Below, piece after piece: positions 27,814-37,252 of a stretch of DNA of 64,000 nt. Within the stretch, counting starts at the first letter, position 1. The number at the start of each line of letters is the position of its first letter. The notes beneath the pieces were generated by a model. That model worked only from the letters and a program-made list of their open reading frames with translations, searched no databases and had not been told where the DNA came from. Made by a program: the position numbers and the translations under genes. Origin of the DNA: Lacibacter sediminis. Lineage in GTDB: Bacteria > Bacteroidota > Bacteroidia > Chitinophagales > Chitinophagaceae. The stretch lies in NCBI RefSeq assembly GCF_014168535.1, contig NZ_CP060007.1, forward strand, positions 3,596,001 through 3,660,000. Direction: 5' to 3'.

Positions 27814-29019
27814 TTATAGTTTTAAAAACCACTTCCGTTTATACAGGAGATATAATCCTGCAAACTGTATAAGAGCAACACCGATCCATAAAAAAGCTTC
27901 CCGCCATTTGGCATCCACCAGCTGAACCGTACCGCCAAATAAAAATTCAGAAGTTGACATAAAGTTTACCACGCCATGTGCAGCCATGTAAATCAAGATT
28001 GAATTGCAACCCAGCCACACAAAAGGCATGCTCCATTTTTTGAAACCCAACACATCAATTATATAATAAAAGATTGCAAGTAGCAATAAACTCCATCCAC
28101 CGGTATAAAGCACAAAAGAACTCGTCCACATGTTTTTGTTAATGGGAAATACAAAACCCCAAAGCCAACCGACAAGTAGAAGTATTACTCCGCCAATCAA
28201 TATGTACACTGTTTTCGTTTGTGCAGTCTCTTTTTTCGAACGTAAAAATTCTCCGGTAAAAATGCCCAGTAATGCTGTTGCAATTGCAGGAATGGTAGAA
28301 AGTAATCCTTCCGGATCATACGTGGCACGATGCATTTTACCGGGCAATAATAACTGATCGATCCATGCAGCAACATTTCCTTCTGTTGTCAATACGCCAG
28401 CGCCAAAACCGGGAACCGGAACAGCCATCATCACCAACCAATAGCCTAGCAAGATGAGTAGAAACCAGGCTATTCTCCACCTGAAAGAACTGTTGAGATA
28501 AATCAACGCTGCAAAAAAACAACTGAGTGCAATTCTCCCCAACACACTTGCAAAACGTGTTTCCTCATAACTCTTCCATTGAAGCAAACCATTTACGATC
28601 ATACCAAGCAACAATAAAAGGATTGTTCTTTTAAGGAGTGAACGGTAGATCTTCTTTTTTGCATCAGCACCGCTACTTAACTGTTTACTGTAAGAGAACG
28701 GCATGCTTACACCAGCAATAAAAATGAACAGCGGAAAAATCAAATCGTAAAACGTAAAACCATTCCATACTGTATGATGTAGTTGATTGCTTGCATGTAC
28801 AGCCAGCTTTTCAAAGAAACCAAGTTCATCTGTTAGCTGCATCTGCCAGCTTACGGCGTCCTGCTGCAATCCATGTGTTTGCTTTACCGCATTAGCAAAG
28901 CCATGAATAATTCCTTCACCACTTACGATCCAGAACATATCAAAACCACGCAACGCATCAAGCGACAACAATCTGTTGCTTGCGGTAGCTGGTTGGTTAT
29001 GTGTTACGGCCTGGTTCAA
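27814..29019 (-). CDS. DUF5009/HGSNAT-like multi-pass acyltransferase family protein
   Basis: This 401-aa protein has about ten membrane segments. It starts with LLSLDALRGFDMFWIVSGEG, the hallmark of the DUF5009 (COG4299) group related to heparan-alpha-glucosaminide N-acetyltransferase. A later segment, VWNGFTFYDLIFPLFIFIAG, is also typical. Relatives are often encoded within Bacteroidota glycan loci and may pass an acyl group across the inner membrane to a sugar; the true reaction is not established for most. It lies 7 nt after the phosphatase-like gene, so the two are translated from the same message. Confidence 0.88.
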   Translation of the reverse strand: MNQAVTHNQPATASNRLLSLDALRGFDMFWIVSGEGIIHGFANAVKQTHGLQQDAVSWQMQLTDELGFFEKLAVHASNQLHHTVWNGFTFYDLIFPLFIFIAGVSMPFSYSKQLSSGADAKKKIYRSLLKRTILLLLLGMIVNGLLQWKSYEETRFASVLGRIALSCFFAALIYLNSSFRWRIAWFLLILLGYWLVMMAVPVPGFGAGVLTTEGNVAAWIDQLLLPGKMHRATYDPEGLLSTIPAIATALLGIFTGEFLRSKKETAQTKTVYILIGGVILLLVGWLWGFVFPINKNMWTSSFVLYTGGWSLLLLAIFYYIIDVLGFKKWSMPFVWLGCNSILIYMAAHGVVNFMSTSEFLFGGTVQLVDAKWREAFLWIGVALIQFAGLYLLYKRKWFLKL

Positions 29020-29026
29020 ACAGAAA

Positions 29027-30019
29027 TTATTTTTTTATCGTGTAGTTGTAAATAATTTTTCCGGCATCATTCACCGCTTGCATTAACAACTCATTGCCGG
29101 TAACTGAAAATACAAAGAAGCCATATTCAGAAGCAGACAACAAACTGTTTTCAATTAAACGTGCAGGTGTTTTTTCTGATGCTGCACCTGAAATGATATG
29201 GTGCATATTACCGGCCGATTGCATGTGCTGCAAACTATGTTCATGCCCGGCAAGATAAACATCTACTTTATATTGATCGAACATCGGCTTCAATGAATTA
29301 CGGATGGCTTTTGTATCGTACCCTTCAGTACGGCTGCCACCTGTATACATGGGATGATGTCCTATTACGATCTTCCATTTAATGTTGGGTGATTTGTTGC
29401 TGAGGAGTTTCTCCATCCAACGTTTTTGCTTTGTGGTATCCTGCCCTTTTACATGCGGACCATACTCTGCATTTTGATAAAACTCAGGGATCAACGGATT
29501 CGTATCGATAAATACAAGCAATACCTGTTGTGTAGTATCACCATTGATTGAAAATGTTTTGCTGTAATACCGTGCAGGCAATTTCCATCGTCTGCTGATG
29601 GAAGAATATTTTACCTGCGCATCAGGGTTGCTTTTGTAATCATGATTGCCGAGTACCGGGTACCAATCCCATTGTAAACGGAAATCAGTATAAATATCTT
29701 CAAAGGAATATTTCCACAAAGGATCCCACTCACTGATAACACCGCTCGGATAAAAGTTATCGCCTGTTGCAATGGTAAACTGAGAACCAATTTCGTTGGC
29801 AGTAATGCCCATTTGCTTTGCAACCTGCAGTTGATGATCGGCACCGTTACGACCCCAATCGCCCATAGCAATAAAGTGCAATGCCTTTTCTTTTTTGATC
29901 AGCTTTGCATCTATGGCAGGTAAAGCAGATGAATCTTTTACCAATACCTGTGCCTGCAGAACATGACAGCACAAAACAAAGACAAAAAATAAAATTGATT
30001 TTCGAAGTGGCGATTGCAT
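29027..30019 (-). CDS. Purple-acid-phosphatase-like metallophosphoesterase
   Basis: This 330-aa exported protein has a signal peptide to about residue 23. The full set of calcineurin-like metal motifs is present: GDWG at 53-56, GDNFY at 86-90, GNHDY at 124-128, GHHPMYTGG and GHEHSLQ. Sequence style and length match the tartrate-resistant (ACP5-like) purple acid phosphatases, which hydrolyse phosphomonoesters in the periplasm. It is the first gene after the hairpin that follows susD. Purple acid phosphatases include plant phytases. With inositol oxygenase in the same operon, dephosphorylation of an inositol phosphate or a phosphorylated glycan is an attractive but unproven role. Confidence 0.9.
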   Translation of the reverse strand: MQSPLRKSILFFVFVLCCHVLQAQVLVKDSSALPAIDAKLIKKEKALHFIAMGDWGRNGADHQLQVAKQMGITANEIGSQFTIATGDNFYPSGVISEWDPLWKYSFEDIYTDFRLQWDWYPVLGNHDYKSNPDAQVKYSSISRRWKLPARYYSKTFSINGDTTQQVLLVFIDTNPLIPEFYQNAEYGPHVKGQDTTKQKRWMEKLLSNKSPNIKWKIVIGHHPMYTGGSRTEGYDTKAIRNSLKPMFDQYKVDVYLAGHEHSLQHMQSAGNMHHIISGAASEKTPARLIENSLLSASEYGFFVFSVTGNELLMQAVNDAGKIIYNYTIKK

Positions 30020-30040
30020 GTTATAAATATAAGTGATAGA

Positions 30041-30068
30041 AAAATCCCGGGGCTTGACAACCCCGGGG
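30041..30068 (-). terminator. Intra-operon hairpin terminator after susD
   Basis: On the minus strand CCCGGGG pairs with CCCCGGG over an 8-nt loop and is followed by ATTTTTCT. The hairpin sits in the 88-nt gap between susD and the phosphatase gene. It should end part of the transcripts and so make susC and susD more abundant than the downstream genes. Confidence 0.7.
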
Positions 30069-30107
30069 TGATTAACTATTGATTATAAACCTAACTGCTG
30101 AGAAGCA

Positions 30108-31787
30108 TTAATTTGGATAACCCGGGTTTTGCGTAAGCTTTGGATTTGTGTTCATTGCCGCAGTTGGAATCGGGAAAATACGGCGATACGTATCGGTATT
30201 GGTTTTGAAACCATAAATGGTTTCATACTTACCAAAGCGTATCATATCATTTCTGCGCCAGCACTCCCATGTAAATTCACGTGCACGTTCTGCATATAAA
30301 TCATCTAGTGTTACTGCAGTCCATGCAGGCGAAGTGCTGCGGTTGCTGCGTACCATATTTACAAGTGAAAGAGCAGTGTGACCGCTTGTTGCTGTACCAC
30401 CACGTAAAATTGCTTCTGCCTTCATTAACAGAATGTCTGAATAACGGAAGATCGGTGCATCGTTACTTTGGTTACGGCTTGATGAATTTGCATCGGGATA
30501 GAACTTAATATTACGGATACCCATGTTCCATGCAATTTCATCATTACCCATATCCAAGGAAGCCGCATTCAAACGAGTAGAAAATACAGAATCGATGTAC
30601 AAGTGATAAGTCATAGCAGTTGCGCCATCGGAACCGGTATAGAACTGGTCGTATCCTTTTTTGGTAGTACTTACCATAATCGGGCTTCCATCAGGCCAGT
30701 ATTGAAGACCTACCAACCATTGATTGTTTCTGACATCATTGGCATCAGATGTAAAATAAGCATTATAAAACTTAGACAAAGTTGCACGTGGACCACTTGG
30801 TCTTGCATTCACCAAACCATTACCGGAGGTTTGATTCATAATGATCTGATTGAATGAATAACTGCCAGGTGTACTACCTGAATAACGATATTTAATACCG
30901 AGGTTACGATTTAAATCGTAACGGCCGTGGAATAAGTAGCCATTGCTTGTTGACGGATCGTAAGGAATAGCGAAAATGAATTCCTTAAAGGACGGTCCGT
31001 TTGTAGGAGAAAACTGATTGAGGTATGTACTTCTGCCTTCTACTGCAAAGTTACCTGAAGCTATAATTGCATCGCAGGCAGCAATTGCTTCATTATACTT
31101 AGGTGAACCTGCATACACTTCTGCGTTTAAGTAGAGTTTTGCCAGCAAAGCATTCGCCATCCATTTCGTTACTTTCCCGTAAGTGCTGCTACCTGTAGTT
31201 GTTTTTAAATAAGGAAGTGCAGCTTTTAATTCAGATTCAACAAAAGTGAATACCTGTGCACGTGTAGCTTTCGCCTGCACACCAGGGCTTGGATAAATCG
31301 TATCTAAAGGCACATTACCAAACATATCAAGCAGTTCCCAATAAGCAAAGGCTCTTAATGTTTTCAATTCTGCAATAGCGGTATTTTTCGAATCTCCGTC
31401 CGGTGCATTTTTGAAAATAAACATGGTTTGATTACAAAGACCTGCAATTGAATTGGCATCATTCCAAACTGTAGTAATCCATCCATGATCTTTGTTCCAA
31501 TCGTGGCGGTGCAGTTGAATATATCCTTGCCCATCGAGCCAGTTGCCACCATATACAGGCAGAATAGCTTCATCAGAACTGAGTTGCTGTGCAAACCAAT
31601 AACCGAGTGAATAATGTCCACGTAAACTGGTATAAATGGTGCCCATTACCGACTGAAATTCGGCATCGGTTTTAGGGAATACATCTTCTGTGTAAAGTGA
31701 ATTGGGTTTCACCTCAATTTTATGGCAGGAGCTTAAAGCTAAGCCGGCTGCTATCACTATTAGAAATTGTTTAAAATACTTCTTCAT
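30108..31787 (-). CDS. SusD/RagB-like glycan-binding outer-membrane lipoprotein
   Basis: This 559-aa lipoprotein has the signal MKKYFKQFLIVIAAGLALSSC with the lipidated cysteine at residue 21. SusD hallmarks are LKTLRAFAYWELLDMFGNVPL near 140, a series of TPR-like helices, the motif IFRYSDILLMKAEAILRG near 450, and ARPEFTWE-type sequence (ERAREFTWECWRRNDMIRFG) near 510. The C-terminus is FPIPTAAMNTNPKLTQNPGY. It binds the glycan at the cell surface and acts as the lid on its SusC partner, encoded 19 nt upstream. Length is normal for the family, unlike the larger SusD at 51170. Confidence 0.95.
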   Translation of the reverse strand: MKKYFKQFLIVIAAGLALSSCHKIEVKPNSLYTEDVFPKTDAEFQSVMGTIYTSLRGHYSLGYWFAQQLSSDEAILPVYGGNWLDGQGYIQLHRHDWNKDHGWITTVWNDANSIAGLCNQTMFIFKNAPDGDSKNTAIAELKTLRAFAYWELLDMFGNVPLDTIYPSPGVQAKATRAQVFTFVESELKAALPYLKTTTGSSTYGKVTKWMANALLAKLYLNAEVYAGSPKYNEAIAACDAIIASGNFAVEGRSTYLNQFSPTNGPSFKEFIFAIPYDPSTSNGYLFHGRYDLNRNLGIKYRYSGSTPGSYSFNQIIMNQTSGNGLVNARPSGPRATLSKFYNAYFTSDANDVRNNQWLVGLQYWPDGSPIMVSTTKKGYDQFYTGSDGATAMTYHLYIDSVFSTRLNAASLDMGNDEIAWNMGIRNIKFYPDANSSSRNQSNDAPIFRYSDILLMKAEAILRGGTATSGHTALSLVNMVRSNRSTSPAWTAVTLDDLYAERAREFTWECWRRNDMIRFGKYETIYGFKTNTDTYRRIFPIPTAAMNTNPKLTQNPGYPN

Positions 31788-31806
31788 AAAAATGTTTTTT
31801 TAATCG

Positions 31807-34800
31807 TTAAAAACCAACTGATACACCTAAGAGAATAGTGCGGGTTTTAGGATAGAAACTGTTATAATCTACACCTAATGATGCACCGCCCTGGTTAATT
31901 TCAGGATCAATCCCCTTATACTTTGTTACTACAAACAGGTTGTTTACTGTAGCATAAAACCGGAGATTACTGATGTATTCATTTTTGATATTGAAACGAT
32001 AACCTAAAGTTGCATTATCGAAACGCAGGTAAGAACCATCTTCTACATAGCGTGATGAAAAAAGATTATTACGTGTGTCAGTTCTTTTATCATCTGTTGC
32101 GTAAGGAGTGATATTTGTTTGTCCTGCTGTAACAACGTAAGAAAGATCGGCACGTGTTGCATTAAATATCTTGTTGCCAAGCACACCTCTTATAAAGAAA
32201 TTGAGGTCGAAATTTTTGTAACGGAGTGTGTTGTTCCATCCAAACATCAGTTTGGCATGCGGACTGCCAAGTGAAAAGTAATCTGTTACATTAGATGGAT
32301 TTGTTGTTGTTGTTTTATCCTTCTTATAAAACAATGAATTACCTGAAGCATCTTTACCTGCGTACTGGAATGAATAAAACTGACCTAAAGGGCCACCTAC
32401 TGCCAAAATCTGCAAACGACTTCCTGAAGTACCAGGACCATCAATTTGTGTGTAATAAGTAGAGTCGGCATTTACACCATATTGTTCAGGTCCTTTTAAA
32501 TCTAATATTACATTTTTATTGCTGGCAAGGTTAAAGCCGGTATTCCAGCTAAAATTCTTTTGACTTACCGCATTTACATTTACACTAAACTCAATACCAC
32601 GGTTCCTGATCTTACCAACATTCAACCATAAGAAACCACTTGGGTCAATTGATTGTGCTACGGCATAAGGGAACACCATGTTAGTTGTGGTTTTTTCATA
32701 TAAATCAATCGAACCATTGATCTTTCCTCTCAGGAATCCATAGTCCAAACCAATGTTTTTGGTAGCTGTAACTTCCCACTGTAAATCAGGATTAGAACCT
32801 TGTGAAGATCTGAACGATGCTGCAAACACGCCGTTGTTATAATAAGTACCTGATTTGCTGTAAAGGCGTTGTGCATTGTAAGCACCCAGTCCAAAAGCAT
32901 TTCCTGTTTCACCATAACTCACTCTCAACTTCAAATCATTGATAAAAGAAACATTCTTCAGGAAATCTTCTTCTGAAAGTCGCCATGCAACACTTGCTGC
33001 AGGGAAATAACCCCATTCTTTGTTTTTACCAAATACAGAACTGCCATCTCTTCTAACGGAAGCCTGCACAAGAATTTTTTCGTTGAAATCGTAGTTCAAA
33101 CGGAAGAAGTCGGAGATGAAATTTGTTTCTTCATAAACAGCTCCGCCATAATCTACCGCAAAACCATTTACTGTTTGGTAGTTACCAAGACCCAGATTAG
33201 TGTAACCTGTATAATCGTTTACGAAATTGGTCTGGCTTGTTTGCAACCCATCGTTGTTGGTATTTTTTTGCCAGCTGTAACCTAATACCGCTTTGATGTT
33301 ATGTGCACCAAATTTTTTAGCCCATGTTAAATAAGATTCCAGTGTTTTTGAACTGCTTTGGTAATAACCTCTGTAAGCAAGGCCATTGGAATAAAAGTTA
33401 CGCAGGCTTCGGCCACCGCCCGGATCGCCATTGGTATAAAAACTTCCGGTACTGTAGTTTCGTGAATAATAACTATTATAATATTCACCATGCAACCAGG
33501 TACCACGCTGGTAAGCAAGGTTTGAATTGAATGTTAAGTTAAAAGGAAGTTTAGCTTCAACTGTAAAGTTTCCTTGTAAAGAACCATACTTGGTATCGTC
33601 AATCGCATTTTTAATAATTGAAACAGGATTGAAATACTGTGTATTATTCGGGTTTTCAAAAAAAGTACCGTCTGCATTGTATATCGGTGACATCGGGTTG
33701 AATTTTACGGCTTGCTGAAACACCATGTTCTGTAATGGAACATTTGACGCTTTACTGTTGCTGCTCATCATGTTCAAACCCAACGTTAAATGATCGTTTA
33801 ATGCGTGGTGCTCTGCACTGATTCTTCCGATAACCCTTTCTAAACTGCTTTGCAGCATGATACCATCTTTTTTTAGATAGTTCAAACTTGCGCTGTAACT
33901 ACTTTTATCTGTACCACCGCTAAAAGAAAGATTATGATTATGTGATAAAGCTGATTCTTTTTGTACAGCCTTCATCCAATTTGTATTTGCACCTTTATCG
34001 TCGTTAGTACTGGGTGTAAAATTATTTTTTTGCGCATACGCTCTTAACTGGGCAGCATCCAACAGATCCAAACTGCTGCTTACCGTTTCAAAACCTACAT
34101 AACCGTTATAGGCAGTCTGCAGTTTACCTTTTTTCCCTTTCTTGGTGGTAACCATAATAACACCATTAGAAGCCCGGTTACCATAGATAGCCGTGGCAGA
34201 GGCATCTTTTAAAATGTCCATTGAAGCAATATCATCGGGTGCAACCGCATTAATGTCGGCTCCGGGAATTCCGTCAATTACATAGAACGGACCTTGCGGA
34301 CTGTTTACCGTTGATGCACCACGAAGAATAACCGCAGCCGGACGGTTAGGGTCACCACTGGCTGTAATATTCAAGCCGGGCACCTTACCTTGTAACAGCT
34401 GGCCCACATCGCCAATAGCACCCCGGTTGAGATCTTCCGGTTTGATGGATGTGATAGCGCTGGAGAGAGTTCTTTTTGAACTACGACCATAACCTACCAC
34501 CACCACATCTGTTAAAGCAACTGAAGAAGATGATAATACAATGTTGTACGTTGAAGCAGATGTAATTCTTACTTCCTGTGTTGCAAAAGAAACCGCACTG
34601 ATCTCCAGTACATCGTTTGCTTTAGCAGCAATTGTGAATGTACCGTTAGCTCCTGTTGTTGTAGAAACATTTTTACCTTTTACAGATACAGTGGCAGATG
34701 CTACAGGTTCACCTTTATCATCTTTTACTGTTCCGCTTACCTGTGTTTGTTGTGCACTTACATTTGTGGTAACAAGTGCAAGAAAAAGAACCATTATGCC

Positions 34801-34848
34801 AGGCAATGCATAACGGTAAAGCAATCGTTGTTTAAAAATTTGCATCAT
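31807..34848 (-). CDS. SusC/RagA-like TonB-dependent outer-membrane transporter
   Basis: This 1013-aa protein has a signal peptide followed by a carboxypeptidase-regulatory-like domain (VSGTVKDDKGEPVASATVSV, about residues 37-110), and then the SusC signature VVVVGYGRSSKRTLSSAI. The plug domain includes GKVPGLNI and KDASATAIYGNRASNGVIMV, and a 22-strand barrel runs to the C-terminus, with FYATVNNLFVVTKYKGIDPE near the end. It imports oligosaccharides released at the surface, using TonB energy, together with the SusD encoded 19 nt downstream. It is the second gene of the operon, 74 nt after inositol oxygenase. Confidence 0.96.
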   Translation of the reverse strand: MMQIFKQRLLYRYALPGIMVLFLALVTTNVSAQQTQVSGTVKDDKGEPVASATVSVKGKNVSTTTGANGTFTIAAKANDVLEISAVSFATQEVRITSASTYNIVLSSSSVALTDVVVVGYGRSSKRTLSSAITSIKPEDLNRGAIGDVGQLLQGKVPGLNITASGDPNRPAAVILRGASTVNSPQGPFYVIDGIPGADINAVAPDDIASMDILKDASATAIYGNRASNGVIMVTTKKGKKGKLQTAYNGYVGFETVSSSLDLLDAAQLRAYAQKNNFTPSTNDDKGANTNWMKAVQKESALSHNHNLSFSGGTDKSSYSASLNYLKKDGIMLQSSLERVIGRISAEHHALNDHLTLGLNMMSSNSKASNVPLQNMVFQQAVKFNPMSPIYNADGTFFENPNNTQYFNPVSIIKNAIDDTKYGSLQGNFTVEAKLPFNLTFNSNLAYQRGTWLHGEYYNSYYSRNYSTGSFYTNGDPGGGRSLRNFYSNGLAYRGYYQSSSKTLESYLTWAKKFGAHNIKAVLGYSWQKNTNNDGLQTSQTNFVNDYTGYTNLGLGNYQTVNGFAVDYGGAVYEETNFISDFFRLNYDFNEKILVQASVRRDGSSVFGKNKEWGYFPAASVAWRLSEEDFLKNVSFINDLKLRVSYGETGNAFGLGAYNAQRLYSKSGTYYNNGVFAASFRSSQGSNPDLQWEVTATKNIGLDYGFLRGKINGSIDLYEKTTTNMVFPYAVAQSIDPSGFLWLNVGKIRNRGIEFSVNVNAVSQKNFSWNTGFNLASNKNVILDLKGPEQYGVNADSTYYTQIDGPGTSGSRLQILAVGGPLGQFYSFQYAGKDASGNSLFYKKDKTTTTNPSNVTDYFSLGSPHAKLMFGWNNTLRYKNFDLNFFIRGVLGNKIFNATRADLSYVVTAGQTNITPYATDDKRTDTRNNLFSSRYVEDGSYLRFDNATLGYRFNIKNEYISNLRFYATVNNLFVVTKYKGIDPEINQGGASLGVDYNSFYPKTRTILLGVSVGF

Positions 34849-34922
34849 AGCAGTTTGTTTTAGGAGTTATAGTTTGAAACTGTAAAAGGATATTGGACTG
34901 CATATATCTATCAAGTGGTTGT

Positions 34923-35798
34923 TTAAAATTTAAGTGTTGAAGGCAGATACTTTGCAACCAGTTCTTCATAATATGGCCGCAGCTTTTTCCAATCCGGTGG
35001 CTCAGGACTTTTTGAATAGAGATCGTAAGGGTTAAAGAGCTGTACCCACTTCAACATATTGCGGTCATGATCATCCAGTAAATGATCATATGCGCCTTCC
35101 CGGTGCCATGCATAAAATGAATGATAACGGAGCATGTATAATCCTTCTTCCGGAATATGACCTTTCAGCATATGATATACATATTCATCATGCCCCCAGC
35201 TCATATCTACTTTACGTAATCCGCAGTTAGGTTCATATACACCATGCTTTGTTTGATATACCGGATCATTAAAATCGGGGTTGGCTGAGAAATATTCCGG
35301 GTACACTACTTTATCAGAGTATGCACATCCTACAGGGAATGTATCGCCTACTACGGCCCATTGCGGTTCACCAAAAAGACAAAGCACTTTACCCATGTCG
35401 TGCATTAATCCAACAAGCACCATCCAGTCAGGATGACCATCACGACGGATGGCCTCTGATGTTTGCAGCAAGTGTTGTAGCTGATCAAGGTCTGTATCAG
35501 GATCAGAATCATCAACCAATTGATTCAGGAAATCAAACGCATCCCAAACCGTCATTTCTTTTTTATTGAACTGAAGGAACTCTTTACGTTTCTCCTGCAC
35601 AAAAGCATAGGTTTGATACGTATGATTTAAGCGATAAAATTCCTTTACGGTATCTCTTGCCGGCTCTTCATAGTTCCGGTATTCCTCCGTTGACTTTGCG
35701 GTAGCAATAGCTTCGGGATCGGGATAACGCCTGAGCAGATCATCTTCCCATTCATCAAGGTTATTGAGCGGCACTGCCTCAAAGTTGTTTTTACTCAT
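34923..35798 (-). CDS. myo-Inositol oxygenase
   Basis: This 291-aa cytoplasmic di-iron enzyme oxidises myo-inositol with O2 to D-glucuronate. All the iron ligands known from the animal enzyme can be placed: His122 in RRDGHPDW, His133 and Asp134 in LMHDMGKVL, His203 in MSWGHDEY, His226 in LRYHSFYAWH and Asp259 in FNPYDLY. The substrate-loop and C-terminal sequence KLRPYYEELVAKYLP also match eukaryotic MIOX. Length equals the animal enzyme (about 285 aa). It is the promoter-proximal gene of a SusCD operon, in line with a major role in using the imported substrate. Bacterial MIOX is known but uncommon. Confidence 0.96.
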   Translation of the reverse strand: MSKNNFEAVPLNNLDEWEDDLLRRYPDPEAIATAKSTEEYRNYEEPARDTVKEFYRLNHTYQTYAFVQEKRKEFLQFNKKEMTVWDAFDFLNQLVDDSDPDTDLDQLQHLLQTSEAIRRDGHPDWMVLVGLMHDMGKVLCLFGEPQWAVVGDTFPVGCAYSDKVVYPEYFSANPDFNDPVYQTKHGVYEPNCGLRKVDMSWGHDEYVYHMLKGHIPEEGLYMLRYHSFYAWHREGAYDHLLDDHDRNMLKWVQLFNPYDLYSKSPEPPDWKKLRPYYEELVAKYLPSTLKF

Positions 35799-36014
35799 AA
35801 AGCTTATTTAAAAGTGATTAATGTTGGTATGTGGTGAAAGACAAGATGTAATTGAGATGGTCTGATCGCCGGGAAAATAAGTGGCGATAGAGAATACAGG
35901 AAAGAGCAGAAGTTGCTTTCTTGTTTCATATGCATGCAAGTCGTTAGTGATTGTTAAAGGTTAAAATGACACTTTTTTATTGGATAATGCTGTTAGTTTC
36001 ATCCACTTTATTTA

Positions 36015-36028
36015 CGAAACCGTTTTCG
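36015..36028. promoter_or_regulatory. Candidate LacI-family operator
   Basis: CGAAACCGTTTTCG is a 14-bp near-palindrome, five of six bases matching in each half, around a central CG as in typical LacI-family operators. It lies 66 bp before the start of the lacI-type gene and 217 bp before the divergent inositol-oxygenase start. The 295-bp intergenic region (35799-36093) holds no other obvious feature except a weak -7-like TATCTTTA at 36039-36046. Confidence 0.5.
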
Positions 36029-36093
36029 GTATTCAACCTATCTTTACCCTAATTTCTGAGTGTTAGACCCAACCACAGATCTTTTTCGAACGT

Positions 36094-37113
36094 ATGAGTA
36101 AGCTTACAATTAAGACACTGGCAAAAGAACTTGGCCTTTCGATTGCAACTGTTTCCAAGGCTTTAAAAGACAGCCATGAGATAAGTACTGAGACCAAGAA
36201 AAAAGTATTGGCAATGGCGGAGCAATTGAATTATGTTCCCAATCCATATGCCAGCAGTTTACGCAAACAAAAAAGCAAAACGATTGCAGTTATATTACCG
36301 GAAGTGGCCGATAATTTTTTCTCTTTAGCGATCAACGGCATACAGGCAGTAGCAGTTCAAAAGAATTATCATGTGCTTATTTATCTTTCACATGAAAGTT
36401 TTGAGATCGAGAAAGCTGTAGTGAATCATTGTTACAGTGGCCGTGTTGATGGTGTATTGATTTCCATCTCCAGCGAAACAACTAATGCTGAACATATTCA
36501 AAAATTACAAAGTGAAAATATTCCTGTTGTTTTTTTCGACAGGGAGTTTGAAAGTTTAGAAGCGCCGAAAGTGATCACCAACGATTATGAAAGCGGTTAC
36601 CTTTCAGCAAAGCTGTTACTCGAAAAAGGATGTAAACATCCTGTGTTTCTTTCTACATCACTTTCCTTATCTATTTGCAGTAAACGTGCAGCAGGTTTTG
36701 CAGCAGCGTTATCCGATACAGGTTTGCAGACAAACAACTATCAATATGTAGTTGATTGTACCGGAACACAGGAAATGATCTTTGACCAGGTGAAAGACTT
36801 ATTGCAGAAACACAAAGAGATCGATGGCATTGTTGCATCCGTAGAACGGTTGGCGATGCAGATTTACATGGTGAGTCTTTCCGGCCATATCAACATTCCA
36901 AAAGATTTGAAAGTTGTTGCGTTCTCTACTCTTGAAACAGCGCCCATCTTAAATCCATCGCTCACAACCATTACACAACCTGCTTTTGAAATTGGCAAGA
37001 GTGCTGCGGAAGTTTTGTTCACAATGATCGAAAAGAAGAAACACAGCATTATGGCTGATACGACAGTGATATTGCCTTCAACATTAATTGAACGTGATTC
37101 AACAGCGGTTTAA
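36094..37113 (+). CDS. LacI-family transcriptional regulator of the inositol/galactan PUL
   Basis: This 339-aa regulator has an N-terminal LacI helix-turn-helix (TIKTLAKELGLSIATVSKAL, about residues 5-24), a hinge helix YASSLRKQKSK and a periplasmic-binding-protein-like sensor domain from about 62 (TIAVILPEVADNFFSLAING) to 335. LacI-family proteins bind a sugar or sugar-acid in the sensor domain and release or change their DNA contact. It is divergent from the eleven-gene operon and ends in its own terminator. Regulating that operon is the natural inference; the effector may be inositol, a uronate or a sugar. Confidence 0.93.
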   Translation: MSKLTIKTLAKELGLSIATVSKALKDSHEISTETKKKVLAMAEQLNYVPNPYASSLRKQKSKTIAVILPEVADNFFSLAINGIQAVAVQKNYHVLIYLSHESFEIEKAVVNHCYSGRVDGVLISISSETTNAEHIQKLQSENIPVVFFDREFESLEAPKVITNDYESGYLSAKLLLEKGCKHPVFLSTSLSLSICSKRAAGFAAALSDTGLQTNNYQYVVDCTGTQEMIFDQVKDLLQKHKEIDGIVASVERLAMQIYMVSLSGHINIPKDLKVVAFSTLETAPILNPSLTTITQPAFEIGKSAAEVLFTMIEKKKHSIMADTTVILPSTLIERDSTAV

Positions 37114-37144
37114 TTGTGTCAAGACATTAGCAAACTATACAAAC

Positions 37145-37178
37145 AAAAAAGGCAACCCATTTAAGAGTTGCCTTTTTT
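37145..37178 (+). terminator. Rho-independent terminator of the lacI-type gene
   Basis: AAAAAAGGCAAC at 37145-37156 pairs with GTTGCCTTTTTT at 37167-37178 over a 10-nt loop, ending in six T. It follows the regulator stop codon by 31 nt. The A-run on the other side would let it work on the minus strand too, marking the border between the two PULs. Confidence 0.85.
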
Positions 37179-37252
37179 GGTGGAGAAAAGAGAACTGAAT
37201 GTAAACTTTTTAAAAGAAGATTTGGCGATTCTGGGCAATTAGAAATTCCTTC

